From Heligmosomoides polygyrus polygyrus (lineage: Eukaryota > Nematoda > Chromadorea > Rhabditida > Heligmosomidae): a stretch of 64,000 nucleotides of DNA. Shown here in pieces: positions 61,238 through 64,000 of the stretch. The stretch lies in assembly GCA_947396885.1 (NCBI GenBank), contig OX377205.1, positions 65,134,969 through 65,198,968 of the forward strand, given 5' to 3'. The translations under genes were made by a program, and so were the position numbers. The number at the start of each line of letters is the position of its first letter. Position 1 is the first letter of the stretch. Below the pieces are notes generated by a model that worked only from the letters and a program-made list of their open reading frames with translations, had not been told where the DNA came from and ran no database searches.

Positions 61238-64000
61238 TAGCTTCTTCTTATTCTTCAGCGTTTGTCCCGCTTAGCAGCGGGGTCCGCTCTTCTGGTATGA
61301 TGACGCCATTTCGCACGATCAAACGCTTGATCGGGGTGGATACCAGCTTCCTTTAAGTCCACGTGCAACGTATCAAGCCAGCGTTGCCTAGGTCGTCCTT
61401 TAGGCCGTTTTCCGGGCACATCTATGTTGAGGCCAATCTTCCGAACGGTGTCGCCGTCCGCACGAAGAACATGGCCATACCACCGTAGGCGAGCTTCACG
61501 TAGCTTGTCAGCAATTGGAGCGACGCCAAACCTTTGACGTACGGAGACATTGCGAACATGATCCAAACGCGTGACACCAGCCGTCCAGCGCAGCATTTTC
61601 GTCTCCATCACGCTGAGGCGGCTCTCAACTTCCTTCGTTGCAGGCCAGCACTCAGCACCGTACATCGCTACTGGTCGGACGACGGTTCTGTAGATCTTTG
61701 ATTTTAAGCGCTCCGGTATCTTTCTGTCGCACAGAACGCCTGTCATTGAGCGCCATTTGGACCACGCTGCGCTCACGCGTGAGTTCACCTCGCACGTCAG
61801 ACTACCATCAGACGCAATTGCAGATCCAAGGTACTTGAAATGTGTCGCTCGTACGAGCGCAGTGCCATTGATCTCAATGGACCCAGTCTCGTTTACGTCT
61901 GTCGTCAAGTACTCAGATTTTTGGACGTTTAGCTTGAGCCCGAACGCCGCCAAGCGGTCACACCAAGCTTGCACTTGTCGCTCAAGTTCGGCCTTGTCTT
62001 CACTCGCAAGCATTACGTCATCTGCATAGAGCAGCGTCCAAGGAGCAGGCTTCTGAAGGTCTCGCGAAATGGCATCCATTACGACAATGAAAAGAAGTGG
62101 GGAAAGCGCGGAACCTTGGTGAACACCGACGGAGATTGGAAACTCCGTGGATGTGCCGGCCGGCGCTCGCACTTGACTCTTAGGACAAGAGTAAAGAATG
62201 CGCACCCACTCGATCAGTTCTTCAGGGACACCGTGCTGTCGTAAGGCATACCATATGACCTCACGCGGTACACGATCAAATGCTTTCTCCAGGTCGAGGA
62301 AAGCAAGATGCAGCGGTTTTTGTTTCTCGCGATGTCTTTCCACAAGAAGACGAACAGCATGAATGGCGTCGATGGTGCCACAGCCGGCTACGAAGCCACA
62401 CTGGTTGGTGGAAAGCCGGACGATCTCGCGAATACGTCCATCCACAATTCGCTCAAATATTTTCATACTGTACGAGAGCAATCGGATTGGACGGTAACTT
62501 GTGCAGTCCGCGGGACTGCCCTTCTTCTTCCAGATCGGGATCGTCGTGCTTTGCTGCCAACTACCAGGAACCTTCTTCTCCGCAACAACCTGGTTGAAAA
62601 ACTTCGTTAGCCATTCAGCAGGATTCCAGCACCTCGAGTTCCATAGTTCGGCCGCTATGTCGTCAGGGCCCGTTGCTTTGCCTGGCTTCATCTTCTTCAA
62701 AGCCGCTTCCGTCTCCTCCACAGTGATTTTCTGCACAGGACCGTGCGTAGGAGGGACGCAAGGGATAGGCGGATGGGCAAACTCTACTGTTGAAATTCTC
62801 TCGAAGTGGTCATGCCATCGTTCCATAGCCCTTTTGCGGTTCATCAGCAGATGGCCATTCTCATCGTTGATGCCAAAGAACTTTTCGATGTCCTCGCTCT
62901 GGCGATGGCGTGCTTTGGCAAGCCGGTAAAGTTGTCGTTCACCATCGCGCGTCTCGAGTTTCTCGTTGACATACTCATAATGACAAGCTTTTGCAACGGC
63001 AACAGCCTTCTTAGCCGCCCTCTTCGCTTCTTGGTACATACGCCAATTGTCGGCTGTCTTGTCGCTGAGAAAAGCGTGATATAGTCTCTTCTTCTCTTTG
63101 ACTTTTTCCTTGACGTCGTCAGTCCACAGCCAAGTCTGCTTCTCAATCTTACGCCGTCCAGGCTTCGTCATGCCCAGTTCGGAACGTGCAGCTTGTAGTA
63201 TCGAATCGGTTGCACGTTTCCATGTCTCCTCAACATTGGTAACCGTCGGCAACCGAATACGAGCAACAACAGCTGCGTCCTTCTCTTTCATCCGCCACCA
63301 CTTGATCCTTGATGGTCCGCATCGCTCGACCTGCCTCAGCCTCGGAGGGGCGATCTTAAGTGTGCAGATCAGCGGACGGTGCTGCGTGGCGACAGTCTCG
63401 TATGGCACAACCTTCGCATCTGTGACCAGCCTTCGATCGCGATGCTTGATAAGGATAAAGTCAATCTGTGTCTTGGTATTCCCGCTATAGAAAGACACGA
63501 GATGGGAGTCACGCTTTCGAAACATTGTGTTCGCGATGGTGAGATTATGCGAGTCCGCATACTCAAGAATTCGCTCACCATCAGCGTTACGTGCTCCATA
63601 ACCGAAACCGCCATGACAGTTGTAACCATCTTTCGCAGTCCCAACGTGGCCGTTGAGATCACCTGCGACAACGACAGCGTCTTCTGGCGGCACCTCTGCT
63701 GTCTTCTCATCAAGCAGGGTCCAAAACTCGTCCTTCGCTCGCTCGGAGCAGCCTGTCTGCGGAGCGTATGCAGAGAAGAAATGATACATACGCTGTTCAG
63801 CAGCAACAACGACCTTCATCAAGCGGTCACTGAAACGTTCCACGCTTGCAATCGCATCTCGGAAACGTTCGGAGACGACCACACCAACACCGCTGGTGGT
63901 CCTGGGACTGCCGCACAGAATGGCCTTAAAGCCTCGGCCTATGTCCCTTGACTTGCAACAGGACCACCTCGTCTCCTGTACCGCACATAAGTCTATTCGT
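61238..64000 (-). mobile_element. RTE-clade non-LTR retrotransposon, intact frame, cut by window edge
   Basis: The minus-strand frame is open from the right edge to a TGA at 61255-61257. The first apparent start at 63882 is a GTG inside the frame; upstream codons up to 63999 still encode endonuclease sequence, including CAVQETRW, so the true start is off-window. Numbering residues from 63882, an apurinic/apyrimidinic-type endonuclease shows SAYAPQTG (37-44), GDLNGH (74-79), TQIDFILI (138-145) and QHRPL (167-171). A reverse transcriptase follows with FLDLEKAFD (528-536), GVHQGSALSP (from 586) and the catalytic YADD (619-622). The C-terminus has MLRWTAGVTRLDHVRN and LRWYGHVLR, as in RTE proteins. 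No RNase H domain is seen. The protein would nick target DNA and copy its own RNA there. The 3' end beyond the stop is a short purine-rich GAA/AGAAG tail reaching about 61238. No frameshift or stop is visible, so this copy is young and could be active. Confidence 0.95.

Noticed and set aside
61255..63882. GTG 63882 as start codon of the retrotransposon protein
   Set aside because: The frame stays open upstream to the window edge and encodes more endonuclease sequence, so this is an internal valine.
1..64000. CRISPR arrays, rRNA genes or prokaryotic operons
   Set aside because: No regularly spaced repeats, rRNA-like sequence, Shine-Dalgarno sites or compact gene runs are present; the sequence is eukaryotic.

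Overview
This is eukaryotic DNA, most probably from a nematode. A fragment at 35307-35606 has the recognisable N-terminal half of a major sperm protein, a family known only from nematodes. The few credible exons have short introns and nematode-like splice sites. The retroelements (RTE-clade LINEs and tRNA-headed SINEs) and the moderate GC content would suit a clade V, hookworm-like parasite, but the species cannot be fixed from the sequence and that part is inference. No bacterial operons, ribosome binding sites, CRISPR arrays or rRNA genes are present.

The window is gene-poor and repeat-rich. The only long intact reading frame is an RTE-type non-LTR retrotransposon on the minus strand (61238-64000), cut by the right edge. 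A second, decayed copy of the same clade (39124-42142, minus) is full length. It is flanked by an 11-bp direct repeat that looks like a target-site duplication, and its 5' end, inside that duplication, carries a tRNA-like sequence with good Pol III A and B boxes. A third, 5'-truncated relic lies at 12905-13985. Around these are at least nine copies of one tRNA-headed SINE family, two copies of a second SINE, two MITE-like elements sharing a terminal inverted repeat, and two very large foldback structures (31268-33481 and 42947-44715).

Supportable host coding sequence is limited. The last exons of an unrecognised minus-strand gene lie at 5020-5579. A single-exon C-type-lectin-like reading frame with a nearby polyadenylation signal is at 49247-49702. 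The major sperm protein relic at 35307-35606 is broken. Several candidate exons (7436-7607, 25836-25986, 55888-56217, 60620-60739) cannot be resolved by eye.

About ten CpG/GC-rich islands of 250-700 bp stand out from the AT-richer background (180-470, 8860-9200, 11150-11400, 16240-16930, 25830-26230, 27420-27960, 29460-29800, 46490-46870, 50380-50770, 55640-56220, 58960-59290). Some hold well-formed binding-site motifs: a perfect PBX-MEIS decamer at 27649-27658, a CRE plus CCAAT plus GC box near 16845-16924, and an inverted SOX-type pair at 26072-26085. My reading is that the window is intergenic or intronic DNA with dispersed regulatory islands, heavily invaded by retroelements. That is inference and needs comparison with related genomes.
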